A DNA stretch of 64,000 bases, from NCBI RefSeq assembly GCF_030272615.1, contig NC_081405.1, positions 476,166,008-476,230,007 of the forward strand, written 5' to 3'. This stretch comes from Cryptomeria japonica (taxonomy: Eukaryota; Streptophyta; Pinopsida; Cupressales; Cupressaceae). Positions 45,480 through 57,137 of the stretch are shown piece after piece. The translations under genes were made by a program, and so were the position numbers. The notes beneath the pieces are model-generated. The model worked only from the letters and a program-made list of their open reading frames with translations, did not search any database and had not been told where the DNA came from. How positions within the stretch are numbered: the stretch's first letter is position 1; each line of letters starts with the position of its first letter.

Positions 45480-45480
45480 T

Positions 45481-46971
45481 TGTTGGCAATATTACAAGGA
45501 TATTGAGAAGGTTGTTGATGATTATGGACATAACTAGTTAAAGATGTTTTACTATCTTGATATTATTATTTTGTCATTGATGTCAAGAAATTGATTTTCT
45601 AATTCAGTATGATGTTGCCATATCTTAAGAAATATGATATGAAGATTATAAAGAAGTCGATAAAGACACAGGAAAGAATATGATGAATAAGGGGATAAGT
45701 TATTCAATGGGAAACTCTAGCGAGTCAGACAATGATGAGATCTTGTTTAGATTGTTTTAACATCATACATATGTTGTAAAGTGTAAAGGTTAATACTATA
45801 CTATGTTATCAAGCAAAGAACCTAGTCGGTAAACCCTAAGGAACCTAGTCGGTAAACCCTAAGGTTATCGCAATCAGTTAATGAAGATAGAATGTCTACC
45901 GAGTGAAGTTTAGTATTCACCGAGTTGTAACCAAGCTATAACAGAATGCATTAAATGTTTACATGTGATATTTAATGAAAGATGCTGATGAGCTGGAGCG
46001 GATCAATGTTTGGCAAGTCGTAAAAGAAGTTTGTTAAATGAATCAAAGGCAATGGAAAGTCGTCAAGAAGATCTACAGCTCAGATTGAACCGCATTACCC
46101 TAACACAAGTTCCAAGGTGATTGTGCAAGTTCCAAGGTGGGGTAAAATGTTTTCAGATCAAAAGATACAATGAACCTGGACAAGATTGAAGATCTGATGG
46201 CTATGATTGATCATGGGAAATGTGATCAAGGAGATTAAGTGGTTAGAAGATTGTTTATAAATAAGGAACTGTTGACAAACAATGTATGCGGGCAAGTGTA
46301 TGCACAGGGATGCTACATAGTGATTACCAAGCATAGAAGCTTGAAGACCTGTTAGAATAATAGAGTATTGATGCCCAGCAGATAGACAAGATTCATTCTA
46401 TGTCTAGACTGTATTGAACAAATAAGAATTTGCTTTAGCATTTTAGATGTGAAGTTGCAGATAGATTGTATTACTGTTATTTTGTGAAAGTGATAGGAAA
46501 TCTCTTAACTGAGTGGACTTAACAGTCCTATATCTAAATCCTCTAACAAGGTGACATTCTGATTGAGTGTTTGAAATCCTTTGACAAGGTCACTTCTAAC
46601 ATAGTGAAGATCCTAATAGATCTGAGGGAAATCCCTTAACCGGGTCACATCTAGCAATGTGTTTGTAATCTTTAACAGGATTTTCTTTTAACCAAGCATA
46701 CTCTAGAAGAGTATATTTCTTAGTGGGTGTGAAATCCCATAGTGGTTTTTCCCTATTTGGGTTTCCACGTTAAATCTGGTGTTATGAGGTTTATATTGTT
46801 CATATGCTTTTGAGTTTGCATGTTTGACAATTTTTGGTTATATGACTGATATATGTTACCAAGGTTGAATCTGATGTTTTTATGGATGATTAAGTTTGTA
46901 TGATTCACCCCCCCCCCCTCTGATCCTTTTGGCTATTGGATCTATACTTATATTAAGTATCAGAACTATCA
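45481..46971 (+). repeat. Copia-2 3' LTR
   Basis: 1,491 bases, TGTTGGCAATATT to AACTATCA, followed by target duplication TATTC. Very similar to the 5' LTR; TATA box TATAAATAA at 46256. Confidence 0.95.
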
Positions 46972-46976
46972 TATTC

Positions 46977-47406
46977 ACATTGGCATCTAGTTACACCGGC
47001 AGTCTAAGCCGACTTGTAATTAATATTGTTTATGCTAAATGTATTGTATTGTAATATTATATTTGTATAGCTGACATGATGTATTGTAAACACTCATATA
47101 TGTATGAGATCTTGTAGGTCATTTGGAATGTGTAAGAGTATATGTATGTAGGTATGCATGTAAGTAGTATATGGGAGTGAATAATTATATATGCATTTTG
47201 ATGTATTTATCTTAAGAGTGAATAAGAGCAGAGAAGAGAAAATAAGAGCAGAGAAGAGTGAAGCAAGGTTTTGGCAGAGGTATCAGACAAAACTTAAACC
47301 AGTACTAAATCTAGCATTGCAAATGCTATTTTGAATAGTACATTGTTATTGGATTTAACCATCCAGTTGTGTAGTCAGTGAGACTCCATTTTTGTATTGA
47401 GCAGTG
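46977..47406 (+). repeat. TRG-4 5' LTR, segment 2
   Basis: Resumes after Copia-2 and runs to TGAGCAGTG, where Copia-3 begins. The phrases GTCAGTGAGACT and TTGAGCAGTG match the TRG-1 LTR (about 655-680). A 14-base GAGAAGAG-type duplication lies near 47230. Confidence 0.85.
47402..47406. repeat. Target site duplication of Copia-3, left copy
   Basis: CAGTG; the right copy at 55467-55471 is TAGTG (one C-to-T change). Confidence 0.8.
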
Positions 47407-48915
47407 TGATGAATAATGATGAATAGTAAGTACCAAATCGATACTAAGGGGGGGGGGGGGTGAATCAGTACAGAGAAAAAATTTCCCTCAACCAGTTTGA
47501 CTGCAAAGACTGCACTTAACTGGTAAACCGTAACACCGGTCTAAATCAGGGCACTACTGGTTACACATAGTGAGAGTATGAATAGCATAAACTAGTAAAC
47601 ACTTAGATCTCTACACAATCTAATATCTCATTTCCACTTCACCCTTATGCATAAACAGGTAATGTATCATCACAAATATAATGATTGCCAATTCAACATG
47701 CTTTACAACTTAACAGAAAATATTAAAGAATCACATGAAAAGTATCACCCATGACACACAGATTTTTCACGTGGAAACCCAACTGGGAAAAACCACAGTG
47801 GGGATGAATACCCACAAGTTGTTCTTTGAACTCTTTTGAAGTCCACTCTATTAGGAGCCTAGTCCGGTTAAAGACTTTTACAATAGGTTCTGCTAGGAAC
47901 AGATCCTACTAGCGATCACCTGGTTAAGGGATGGCTAAATACCTAGTTAAAGGCTGGAACCCGTTAAAGGTTACCTTGCAAGAGGATTTGAAGAAATCAT
48001 TGAATTGAGTCACCCTATTAAAGGATTTACACAAAAGCTTGTTAAAGCTACCCGGTTAAGGGATTTTCCAACTGCTGAAATGGTTAGAAGTCAACAGGCA
48101 ATACTTTGGTCTCATAACAGCACCCAATGCCAAGGCAGATCCACTTTAGCTCCTTTTCTTCTGCAATCACACTCTGCAGGTATCAATACCCTTCTCCAGT
48201 CTAGCAAGAATCAAGTATCTCTTCACTTGGATACACACATAGCATTTTCCAACAACCTCAAAATGAAAAACATCATCGACCTTATAGGAAACAGATAGGT
48301 TGGTAACATAAACCCTAAACCATAAACATTTAGGTTTAACAATTCAATTGGTTCAATCCTGACCGTTAATCATACTCCATTGAATACAACAGTCTTGAAC
48401 ATATCTCAAGACATTCTCCAACATTCATTCTTTGTTGCTTCGGGAAGTTGATAACCCATCATGCACTCTCCACCCTTTACAAAGACTTCGCACATTCCCG
48501 AGGTAGATAGGATCAGCCTCCATGCAAGATCCTCAAGGAAATCCTTCATGCACACAAGGCTGACATGGCAACACTATCTGGTCTTCACTACAATGCTAAC
48601 TCATCACAAGATGTCATCAGTTGAATCACACAAGATATGCATCAACCAGAAACCGTGAGGCTGAGACTACCAACCGGTAGTCATGCCAAATGAAACCCTG
48701 ATACAGAACTTCCATATACCGGTTCTCATTCCAACATACTAGTTCACCTTGAACAAACATACTGGTTCACTTTTTCACATATACCAGTTTACATCATCAT
48801 ACCGATTCTATTGCCAGTTAGCTTACTACAATATACCGGTTAAAACTTCAGTATATTGACATCAATGACAACATACAATATCATCATGTCATCATACTCT
48901 ACACATATTCCAATA
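47407..48915 (-). repeat. Copia-3 3' LTR
   Basis: 1,509 bases, unrearranged. On the minus strand the inner start reads TATTGGAATATG, while the outer 5' LTR keeps TGTTGGCATATG. It holds the U5 block near 47775-47800 and a run of 13 G at about 47449. Confidence 0.93.
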
Positions 48916-49160
48916 ATCTCCCCCTTTGGCATTGATGGCAATATACAAGGATATCTATCTGCTTCACATCTTCTTCTCCCCAATACTACAGATATCTTCT
49001 CTGCTTCACATCTTCTCCCCCTTTGACAATAATGCCAAAGTGGAGGCACAAACAGCTATGTCCCACTATGTTGCTCCCCCTAAGGAGTAACATCCTTCAA
49101 CACACCAATCCTGAAAAAGATTTATCAATGCAATACCTGATTGATGTGGAGCACACACCT
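48916..49160 (-). other. Copia-3 polypurine tract and 3' UTR
   Basis: The minus strand reads GCCAAAGGGGGAGAT beside the LTR and a second TGTCAAAGGGGGAGA at about 49014-49030, plus GGGGGAGC near 49075. No ORF. Confidence 0.85.
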
Positions 49161-52100
49161 TTAGTTCACCTCTTGAAGGGGAAACACCCCTAATTCACCT
49201 CTCAAATAGGTAAAGGTAGCCTTCGGTAGAGGCTTGGTGAATATGTCTGCTAATTGCTCCTTACTGGAAACATGTTCTAGTACAACCTCTCTATTCTGAA
49301 CCTTCTCCCTCAAGAAATGATACTTGAGCTCGAAGTACTTAGTTTTAGCATTTAAAACTGGATTCTTGGAAATGTTAATTGCACTTGTGTTGTCACAAAA
49401 TATACTTATCGGTTCAGATATAGGAATTTTGAAGCCACTATATACATGCTTCATCCAGATTGTCTGGGTGTAGTTCATAAATATTGCAACATATTTTGCT
49501 TCTGTTGTAGACTGAGAGATACAACTCTTCTTCTTACTCATCCATGAGACCAATCTACCACCAAGAAATAATGCACCACCTGTTGTTCTTTTCCGGTTGT
49601 CTACATTACCAACCCAATTAGCATCTGTAAACACTTTCAGGTTGAATTCATTACTGTATGGATACCATAATCCATAGTCAATAGTTCCCTTCAGATATCT
49701 AAGAATCTGCTTGATTGCTACCAAGTGGGATTCTCTTGGACTTTTCTAGAACCGTATAGTAATGCCTACTGCATGTGCAATGTCCAGTCTGCTATGTACT
49801 ACATAGTGCAACTTACCAATCATTGATCAGTATTCCTTCTCATTCACCAATGCTGAGTCATCCTTCTTTGATAGTTTACAACCGGTCACCATCGGTGTTC
49901 CAATCGATTTGTTGTCTTCCATGCCAAAGGTCTTCAACACCTCTTTGACATACTTGGATTGAGTGATAAAGATACCATCTTTCATTTGTTGAATCTGGAG
50001 TCCAATGAAGAACTTAATCTCCCCTATAAGTGACATCTCAAATTCCTTCTTCATCTCATCTGCAAAATCATGACTCATCTTGTCATCTCCACCAAAAATT
50101 ATGTCATCAACAAATACCTCATAGAATAGAATTTGATCTCCTTCTGACTTTAGATAGATATTGCTATCTTCACTTGTTCTTTCAAATACAATCTTCACAA
50201 GATAGGAGTGCAATTGTTCATACCATGCTCTAGGTGTCTGCCTCAATCCATATGGGGCTTTATGTAGCCTACACACCATGTCACTATCTTCTGATAGGGC
50301 AAACCCATCTAGTTGCTCTATATACACCTCCTCTTCAAGTATTCCATTCAGAAATGCAAATTTTACATCCATTTGATATACTTTGAATCCCTTGAAGGTT
50401 GTACATGCAAGAAGCATACAAACTCCTTCCAATCTAGCTACTAGAGCAAAGGTTTCTCCATAGTATTCTCCTTCTTCTTGAGAATATCCCTTACACACCA
50501 GTCTGGCTTTGTTTCTTACCACTATTCCATCTTCATTCAACTTATTTCTGAAAACCCATTTGGTGCCAATGACATTTTTATACTCAGGTTTGGGCACCAG
50601 AGACCATGTGTCATTGTTTTCTATTTGGTCAAGTTCCTCTTCCATTGCCTTGATCCAGTCTTCATCGTTATGTGCCTCTTTAAATGTTTTAGGCTCAAAT
50701 TCAGAGATCATGCAAGAATTTTCTCTGACCTTTCTTCTTGTAAGAATTTTTGCATCCTTGTCTCCTATGATCTGCTTTGGATCATGATTTAGCTTTACAT
50801 ATCTAGGAATGATCTTAGTTGTTTCTTCTTTATTTTCTTCTTCATCCTCAACTTCATCAGCTTCGGCATCTACTGATGTAGGAGCACTTGTACTGGTGCT
50901 AGGTTGTTTTGCAATCGGTTCCTAGAAGGTTACAACCGGTTCATCTACCACTTGCTCACTGTCGGTTTCCTCAAATTTCTCAGAGGTTTCATCAACTCTG
51001 ACATTAATACTTTCAACAATTTTCTGAGTCCTATTGTTGAAACACTTAAGAGCTTTACTCTTGGTGGAATATCCTAGGAATATTCCTTTATCACATTTTG
51101 CATCAAACTTGCTTTGATGTTCACTCCTCTTGATATAACATTTGCTACCAAACACTCTAAAGTAGCTTACCACTGGTGTCTTACTGGTCCAATACTCATA
51201 AGGTGTTTTATCCTTACAATTCTTGATGAGTACCCGGTTCATAGTGTAGACTGCAATGCTCACCGCTTCTCTCCAGAAGGTGTGAGCAACCTTCCCTTGA
51301 ATCGGCATCGTTCTGGCTACTTCAACTACAATCCAGTTGTTTCTCTCTGCTAGGCCATTCTACTATGGAGTCCGGGGGGCAAACAATTGCCTCTTGATGT
51401 CATTCTCTTCACAGTACTTATTGAATTCACCGGAAGTGAATTCTCCTCCTTGATCAGTTCTTAGGCACTTAATCGTCTTACCACTTTCTTTCTCAACCAA
51501 TGCTCTGAAGGCTTTGAATTTTCCAAAAGCTTCAGACTTCTCTTTCAAGAATGTGACCCACATCATTCCTGAGAAATCATCAGTAAGAATCATAAAATAC
51601 CTATCTCCCTGCACACTCCTAGTTTTCATAGGACCACACAAATCAGTATGCACAAGATCAAGCAAATTATCTGTAGTGAAAGGTTTACCTTTGAAAGTTG
51701 AGGAAGACATTTTCCCCAGTTGACACTCTCTACACAAAGGATTCTCTAGTTTGCTCAGCACAGGCAATCCTTTGACTACCTTGCTCTTACTGGCCTTCAC
51801 AATATTGTCAAAGTTTACATGGCAGAGTCTCCTATGCCATATCTAGCTATCATCAAACATAGCCATTAGACATGTACTGATATTTGCATTTAGCTGAAAT
51901 AGGTTACCTTTGGTCTGCATACTGGTGGCCATCAGTTCACCACTCTTTCCTTTTATTTTGCACACTCCATCTCTGAATTCCAGAGTGATTCCATTATCAT
52001 TCAGCTAGGCAACACTTAAAAGGTTGTGCCTGAGACCTTCTACCCAATACACATTATCAACACTTCTTTTTCCATTTAGAGAGATGGACCCTCTCCCTTT

Positions 52101-52446
52101 TACCATACATGGTGCATCATTACCAAATCGGACCACACCACCATCATACTCTTCCAGAGACAAAAACTTACTCCAGTCACCAGTCATGTGGTGAGAACAA
52201 CCACTGTCAATAATCGACTCATTGGAATTATCAAAGCGGGAGACAAGAGCCTTCTTGTCTAACACATCTTCCTTAACTACTACAAACACAATGCCTTAAC
52301 TTTCTTCATCTTCTGATTCCTCATCAGTGACACCTTCATCAACTGATACAAAATAGTTTCTCTTGTTTCCTCCTTTAAACTTCTTGAACTTCTCCAATTT
52401 GTCCTTATTATCACCATTAGGACAATTTACAGCAATGTGTCCTATC
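49161..52446 (-). pseudogene. Copia-3 pol: protease, integrase, RT, RNase H
   Basis: One frame from 52289 down to 49161 with only a few stops. Protease IIDSGCSHHMTGD at about 52180-52215. Integrase: HVNFDNIVKASKSK, CRECQLGKM, HTDLCGP, LRTDQGGEF, then FAPRTP followed by two TAG codons where Copia has QQNG (51360-51365). RT: CKGYSQEEGEYYGETFA, YQMDVKFAFLNG, box VFVDDIIFGGDD near 50090. RNase H: STTEAKYVA, FCDNTSAINISKNP, then ADIFTKPLPKATF. It is among the better preserved pol genes of the window. Confidence 0.92.
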
Positions 52447-53253
52447 CTATTTGCAAGAGAAGCATTTCAAAGGGAGCTTACCTCTGTATTTACCAATTCT
52501 GTTAGGAAGTCTCTTGGCAAGAAGAGCTTCAAATTCCATCAGGATCTCCTCATCATCCATTTCTCTACTTTGTCTTGATTCACATCTAGTACTAGCTTCT
52601 TTACCCTTTCTAGATGGTGTTGCAGATGCTCTAAAGGTTGATTCAGTCTTCTGAATACTGCCATCATAATTATTTAGTTCATAAGCTGTCAACTTAGCAA
52701 TGATGGAGTCTAGGGATACCTTTGTCTTGTCTATAGACCTCAACTTCTTAATATCAGCAACCCTTATTGCATAGACCGGTAATAAGGATCTTGAGACTTT
52801 GCTAACAATAGTGGAATCATCTATTTTACCACCTGCACTCTTGATGTCTCCAACAATAGTTTTGATTCTTATTCCATATTGTTGAATGGTATCTCCTTCA
52901 ACCATCTGCATGTCTTCAAACTTTCCCCTAAGGCTCTCTTCCTTAGCTTGTTTCACATGCTCATCACCACCATAGATATTCTCCAGAGCATCCCATACTT
53001 CTTTGGGATTATCTTTATCCTGAACATCAATAAACTTAATGTCAGATAGACTGCTAATTAGGGCTTCCATGACTTGCCCATTCTCCTGAATCTCTCTTTT
53101 TTGGTCATCGATGAGAATACCAGTAGGAATAACATAATCATTCTCAACATAGCTCCAATGTTGAGCACCCATGCTTCTGATGTAAATCTTCATTCTATCC
53201 TTCCATATCTTAAAGTTATCTCTGTTGAACTTTGGACCTTCCCTCTTCATCAT
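52447..53253 (-). CDS. Copia-3 gag
   Basis: Open for 268 codons from MMKREGPKFN. UBN2-type Gag: FKIWKDRMKIYIRSMG, YGGDEHVKQAKEESLRGKFE, GLLP-type SRSLLPVYAIRV. It ends inside the zinc knuckle: CFSCK then a stop. A small indel there puts the rest of the knuckle (GHIAVNCP) and all pol in another frame. Except for that, the Gag is intact. By family it forms the particle and packages RNA. Confidence 0.88.
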   Translation of the reverse strand: MMKREGPKFNRDNFKIWKDRMKIYIRSMGAQHWSYVENDYVIPTGILIDDQKREIQENGQVMEALISSLSDIKFIDVQDKDNPKEVWDALENIYGGDEHVKQAKEESLRGKFEDMQMVEGDTIQQYGIRIKTIVGDIKSAGGKIDDSTIVSKVSRSLLPVYAIRVADIKKLRSIDKTKVSLDSIIAKLTAYELNNYDGSIQKTESTFRASATPSRKGKEASTRCESRQSREMDDEEILMEFEALLAKRLPNRIGKYRGKLPLKCFSCK

Positions 53254-53310
53254 TAGAGTAGGATCTTTTCCTCAAGTAGTTAAGCTTACAACACAGAGGA
53301 CCTGGAAGAT

Positions 53311-53323
53311 GCTCTGATACCAA
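53311..53323 (-). other. Copia-3 primer binding site
   Basis: The minus strand reads TTGGTATCAGAGC next to the 5' LTR; it matches the initiator-Met complement. Confidence 0.9.
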
Positions 53324-53324
53324 T

Positions 53325-55466
53325 TGATGAATAATAATGAATAGTAAGTACCAAATCGGTACTGAGGCGAGGGGAATCAATACAGACAAAAAATTTCCCT
53401 CAACCAGTTTGACTGCAAAGACTACACTTAACTAGTAAACCGTAAGACTGGTCTAAATCAGGGCACTACCGGTTACACGCAGTGAGAGAATATGAATAGC
53501 ATAAACTGGTAAACACTTAGATCTCTACACAATCTAATATCTCATTCTCACTTCACCCTTATGCATAAATAGGTAATGTATCATCAGAAATATAATGACT
53601 ACCGGTTCAACATGCTTTACCACTTAACAGAAAAATATTAAAGCATCACATGAAAAGTATCACCCATGACACAGATTTTTCACGTGGAAACCCAACTGGG
53701 AAAAACCACAGTGGGGATGAATACCCACAAGTTGTTCTTTGAACTCTTTTGAAGTCCGCTCTGTTAGGAGCCTAGTTTGGTTAAAGACTTTTACAATAGG
53801 TTATGCTAGGAGCCGATCCTTCTAGGGATCACCCAGTTAAGGGATGGCTAAATACCCGGTTAAAGGTTAGAACCTGTTAAAGGTTACCTCGCAAGAGTAT
53901 TTGAAGAACTCATTGAATTGAGTCACCCTGTTAAACGATTTACACAAAAGCTTGTTAAAGCTACCTGGTTAAGGGATTTTCCAACTACTGAAACGGTTAG
54001 AAGTCAACAAGCAATACACTAATCTGATAACAACACTCAATGCCAAGGCAGATCTACTATAGCTCCTTTTCTTCTGCAATCACACTCTGCAGGTATCAAT
54101 ATACTTCTCTGGTCTGGCAAGAATCAAGTATCTCTTCACTTGGATACACACATAGCATTTGCCAACAACCTCAAAATGAAAAACATCATCGACCTAATAG
54201 GAAATAGATAGGTCGGTAATATAAACCCTAAACCCTAAATATTTAGGTTTAACAATTCAATCGGTTCTATCCTCACCTAAATGTTTAGGGTTTAGGGTTT
54301 ATGTTACTGACCTATCTATTTCCTATTAGGTCGATCATGTTTTTCATTTTGAGGTTGTTGGCAAATGCTATGTGTATATCCAAGTGAAGAGATACTTGAT
54401 TCTTACCAGACTGGAGAAGTATATTGATACCTGCAAAGTGTGATTGCAGAAGAAAAGGAGCTATAGTGGATCTGCCTTGGCATTGAGTGTTGTTATCAGA
54501 TCAGTGTATTGCCTGTTGACTTCTAACCATTTCAGTAGTTGGAAAATCCCTTAACCGGGTAGCTTTAACAAGCTTTTGTGTAAATCCTTTAACAGGGTGA
54601 CTCAATTCAATGAGTTCTTCAAATCCTCTTGCGAGGTAACCTTTAATAGGTTCTAACCTTTAACCAGGTATTTAGCCATCCCTTAACTGGGTGATCCCTA
54701 GAAGGATCGGTTCCTAATAGAACCTATTGTAAAAGTCTTTAACTAGACTAGGCTCCTAACAGAGCGGACTTCAAAAGAATTCAAAGAACATAGCATTTGC
54801 CAACAACCTCAAAATGAAAAACATCATCGACCTAATAGGAAACAGATAGGTCGGTAACATAAACCCTAAACCCTAAACATTTAGGTTTAACAATTCAATT
54901 GGTTCTATCCTGACCGTTAATCATACTACATTGAATACAAAAATCTTGAACATATCTCAAGACGTTCTCCAGCATTCATTCTTTGTCACTTTAGGAAGTT
55001 GATAACCCATCACGCGCTCTCCATCGTTTATAGAGACTTCGCACATTCCTGAGGTAGATAGGATCTGTCTCCATGCAAGATCCTCAAGGAAATCCTTCAC
55101 GTACACAAGGTTGACATGGCAACACTATCTGGTCTTCATTATAATGCTAACTCATCACAAGATATCATCGGTTGAATCAAACAAGTTATGCATCAACCGG
55201 AAACCCTGAAGCTGAGACTACCAACTAGTAGTCATGCCAAATGAAACCCTGTTACATAACTTCCATATACCGGTTCTCATTCCAACATACCGGTTCACCT
55301 TGAACATACATACCATTTCATATTTTCACATATATCAGTTTACATCATCATACCAGTTCTATTGTCAGTTAGCTTACTACAATATATCGGTTCAAACTTC
55401 AGCATATTGACATCAATAACAACGTAAAATATCATCATGTCATCATGCTCTGCACATATGCCAACA
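53325..55466 (-). repeat. Copia-3 5' LTR, enlarged by an internal fold-back
   Basis: 2,142 bases against 1,509 for the 3' LTR. The excess of about 638 is an inverted copy (54276-54790) plus a direct duplicate (54791-54913 repeats 54153-54275). Without these the two LTRs align end to end. Confidence 0.9.
53733..54790. repeat. Long inverted repeat (515-bp arms, 28-bp spacer)
   Basis: Left arm 53733-54247, spacer 54248-54275, right arm 54276-54790 as its reverse complement with scattered mismatches. The arms start TGTTCTTTGAA and meet around AAACCCTAAA-type sequence. The right junction shows a 3-base ACA overlap. Confidence 0.92.
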
Positions 55467-55471
55467 TAGTG

Positions 55472-55814
55472 AGCTCTAAGCAGTTGGCCTTCCTGCACGT
55501 GCAAGCCCCCAATGTACTGAGTAATATTTATTCATATTGGCCAGTGAGCAAATATTATGGGTCACAAATCCCACTGAGGTTTTTCCCTTACCGAGTTTCC
55601 TCGCCAATAATATGTGTTATGGTGTGCATTGATGCTTATTCTTTTGTTTCTCTTTATGGCATTATTACTTGCTTACCAGTATATTAATTTGGATTGTAAA
55701 GTTGCTAATAAGTTTAAATCTTTCATCTACTAGTAAGACACTAATTCAACCCCCCCCCCCCCCCACCCCCGCGCCCCCCTCTCAGTGTCTTTGGGACTAA
55801 CCAAATATCTAACA
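55472..55814 (+). repeat. TRG-4 5' LTR, segment 3 (U5 end)
   Basis: GAGCTCTAAGCAGTTGGCC and on, matching TRG-1 at about 678-700, then the U5 block GGTTTTTCCC near 55580, an interrupted C tract of about 40 bases (55749-55790) and the LTR end CTAACA. Confidence 0.88.
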
Positions 55815-55816
55815 AT

Positions 55817-55829
55817 TGGTATCAGAGCC
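55817..55829 (+). other. TRG-4 primer binding site
   Basis: TGGTATCAGAGCC, a perfect initiator-Met complement, the best preserved of the TRG sites. Confidence 0.92.
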
Positions 55830-55885
55830 TAGTCCTCTATTTGCATAAGCCTAACAGCTTGAGGAAGATTCTGAAACCAATACTG

Positions 55886-57000
55886 ATGGAAAGTTTGAGA
55901 AAACAGTTGCAAGGATCTCTTGAAGATTTTGATGTAGAAAAATTGAAGAATATCAAACTGGAAGATGAACCCAGAACTGCTCAGGAATTTATCAAAGCAC
56001 TTCAAGATAACCTGGTTATAGAAAAGAATAAGAGAAAAGAATTACAAGTGCAACTGCAAAACCAAGATGATGAAGAAAAAGAAACTTTCAAAGATATTGC
56101 AGAGAAACTGAGACAAGAGAACAGTAACATGAGGAATGAGATGTAAGATTTAATCATGAGACTGTGTAAGGATATTGAAGATAGAAAGACGAATGAAGAA
56201 GATTTGGCTAGAAGACTTAATGAAAGATCAGATGAATCTCTAAGGCTTAGTTATGAAAATGATATTCTTAAAACAAATTTGATGCACATGAAACATGACA
56301 AGAGGAACTTATGAGACAAGTTAGTACTTTGGAAAGTGAGTTGGTCACTGCAAATGAATACAAAGACAAACTCAAGAATAGTTTAGACAAGCTTGATGAT
56401 ATGCTGAAAAGTCAAAAACCTAATGGAGAAACAGTTGGACTTGGATTTGAACAAGGAGAAAGTTCTGGAACTACAAACAATCATGATCACAACAAACTAG
56501 TAAGACAACCTAATGCTTATAAATTCAATGGCAAATGTTTTAATTGCAACAAATTTGGTCATAGAGAAAATCAGTGCAAATTTAGGAATAATCAGAATAC
56601 AAACTCATCCATCGGTCAATGTTCCAAATGCAATAAAAAAGGTCATAACTTAGATAATTGTAGAATGAATGTAAAATGATATGTTTGTGGTGTATTTGGA
56701 CATCTATCTAACCAATGCACAACTCAAACCGGTCAAGGTTATGGAAAAGCTATTCAAAGAAACAATGTAACATGTTATGCATGCAACAAGATTGGGCTTA
56801 TTGCAAGATTTTGTAGAAGCAAGAATGTACCGACAAACAATAGAGGATCTAATGATAAAGGAAAAGAAAAGGTGAATGAAATCAAGCGAGAATTCACTAA
56901 ACAATGGATCAGGAAGAGAGATCAGAGGAATGATGAATTTGTCTCTGCACCGGCAGAACATAGTAATCCTGCACCGACAGAAGATTCTTCATCTAACTAA
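55886..57000 (+). pseudogene. TRG-4 gag-like ORF: coiled coil plus four zinc knuckles
   Basis: ATG at 55886 (MESLRKQLQGS). The coiled-coil N-terminus matches TRG-1 (KLKNIKLEDE). A TAA at 56144 sits at the same codon as the TAG at 1314 in TRG-1. A frameshift lies near 56300. Knuckles: CFNCNKFGHRENQC, CSKCNKKGHNLDNC (intact here, broken in TRG-1), a third that lost its first Cys to TGA at 56677, and CYACNKIGLIARFC with His replaced by Leu. It ends with PTEDSSSN and TAA at 56998. Together with TRG-1 it shows that the ancestral protein had four CCHC knuckles. Confidence 0.82.
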
Positions 57001-57137
57001 GGAATAATCCTTAGGGGTAAGGCAACTAATTGACGATCATGCATTTACCCTCAATTGGTGGCAAGAAGTCACAATTCTTCTTTACCAGCACACATGTTGG
57101 AAATTCACTTCACCGGTGAAGCATTTAATGTGGTTGT
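57001..57137 (+). other. TRG-4 spacer after gag
   Basis: Matches the TRG-1 spacer (AATTAATGTGGTAG-type phrase) and is cut by Copia-4 after GTTGT. Confidence 0.65.
57133..57137. repeat. Target site duplication of Copia-4, left copy
   Basis: GTTGT; identical right copy at 63789-63793. The match extends two bases further (TGGTTGT on both sides) because the outer LTR end reads TG instead of CA on the plus strand. Confidence 0.85.

Larger units (their letters stand above)
37198..46971 (+). mobile_element. Copia-2, full-length Ty1/Copia element
   Basis: 5' LTR 37198-38692, primer site 38695-38707, gag-pol 38757-44966, 3' UTR with several purine blocks, polypurine tract 45469-45479, 3' LTR 45481-46971, flanked by a perfect TATTC duplication. 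The interior carries a tandem triplication of 1,015 bases. It is inserted in the TRG-4 LTR. Confidence 0.95.
47407..55466 (-). mobile_element. Copia-3, full-length Ty1/Copia element
   Basis: Minus strand. 5' LTR 53325-55466 (enlarged by a fold-back), primer site 53311-53323, gag 53253-52447, pol to 49161, polypurine tract 48916-48928, 3' LTR 47407-48915. It has a 5-bp target duplication with one mismatch. It is inserted in the TRG-4 LTR. Confidence 0.93.

Noticed and set aside
48005-48298. Plus-strand ORF in the Copia-3 3' LTR
   Set aside because: Lies inside an LTR and is antisense to the element; the homologous stretch of the other LTR carries stops and indels.
54215-54300. Interstitial telomere sequence
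   Set aside because: Only two or three AAACCCT-like units, present because the palindrome centre folds an LTR motif back on itself; no true telomere array.
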